NCBI GenBank assembly: GCA_019594195.1
Contig: JAFDTP010000048.1
Span: 1 to 13,477 of the forward strand
DNA: 13,477 nucleotides
Direction of reading: 5' to 3'
Source: Thermoplasmata archaeon
GTDB lineage: Archaea > Thermoplasmatota > Thermoplasmata > Halarchaeoplasmatales > Halarchaeoplasmataceae
Each line of letters begins with the position of its first letter. Position 1 is the first letter of the stretch. The notes beneath the pieces are model-generated. The model did not search any database, had not been told where the DNA came from, and saw only the letters and a program-made list of their open reading frames with translations. Both the position numbers and the translations under genes were made by a program. This document shows positions 13,476 to 13,477 of the stretch, one piece after another.

Positions 13476-13477
13476 CC

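Noticed and set aside
13432..13477. Plus-strand ATG at 13432 starting a new gene (MVDESNSF...)
   Set aside because: Its Ser/Phe/Leu-rich content is the pattern of an antisense shadow, there is no ribosome site or TATA box at proper spacing, and the minus strand reads better.
1..13477. CRISPR array, tRNA, rRNA, transposon or defence island
   Set aside because: No regularly spaced repeats, cloverleaf-like intergenic sequence, transposase, integrase or known defence gene was found; all gaps are under about 125 bases.

Overview
This window is chromosomal DNA from an archaeon. Archaeal-type genes include UMP kinase, ribosomal protein S15, a DHH/RecJ-like nuclease, a DUF2240 protein, a HisA-like protein, an SbcD-related phosphoesterase, and a PhoU protein with an AbrB-type N-terminus. 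The base composition is AT-leaning and AGA, AGG and ATA codons are common. Several genes have a TATA-like box 20-35 nt upstream of the start and no Shine-Dalgarno sequence, which points to leaderless or nearly leaderless mRNAs. The proteins are markedly acidic: S15, normally basic, has about 35 Asp+Glu against about 20 Lys+Arg. This suggests a salt-adapted ('salt-in') archaeon outside the GC-rich Haloarchaea, such as a halophilic Thermoplasmatota-like or other euryarchaeal lineage. The lineage is inference only.

Layout. (1) 3-1394, plus: the 3' part of a GT-C fold membrane glycosyltransferase with a large extracytoplasmic beta-rich segment before its catalytic loop. (2) 1408-4475, minus: a phosphate block of a Pit transporter, a DUF47 PhoU-like partner and a separately promoted AbrB-PhoU regulator. 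The regulator's promoter holds a 24-bp perfect palindrome and a second, degenerate copy of the same site exactly 20 bp away, one covering the TATA box. (3) 4580-5275, minus: UMP kinase, divergent from (4) 5386-6291, plus: thioredoxin reductase. (5) 6336-7289, plus: a membrane-anchored metzincin-like protease with a split zinc/cysteine signature, convergent with (6) 7319-8062, minus: a short soluble TraB-family protein. (7) 8152-9260, plus: a HisA-like barrel protein overlapping a DUF2240 gene. (8) 9374-11189, plus: S15 and a DHH nuclease. (9) 11259-13442, plus: a TPR protein and a metallophosphoesterase. The phosphoesterase 3' end overlaps what looks like the 3' end of a convergent gene entering from the right edge.

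How they fit together. The Pit/DUF47/PhoU genes form a phosphate import and control module, with the AbrB-PhoU protein a candidate autorepressor. S15 and DHH, TPR and phosphoesterase, and HisA-like and DUF2240 are likely co-transcribed pairs. Two unrelated candidate metalloproteases, metzincin-like and TraB, sit tail to tail. No rRNA, tRNA, CRISPR array, transposase or integrase was seen. No gene-free stretch exceeds about 125 bases.
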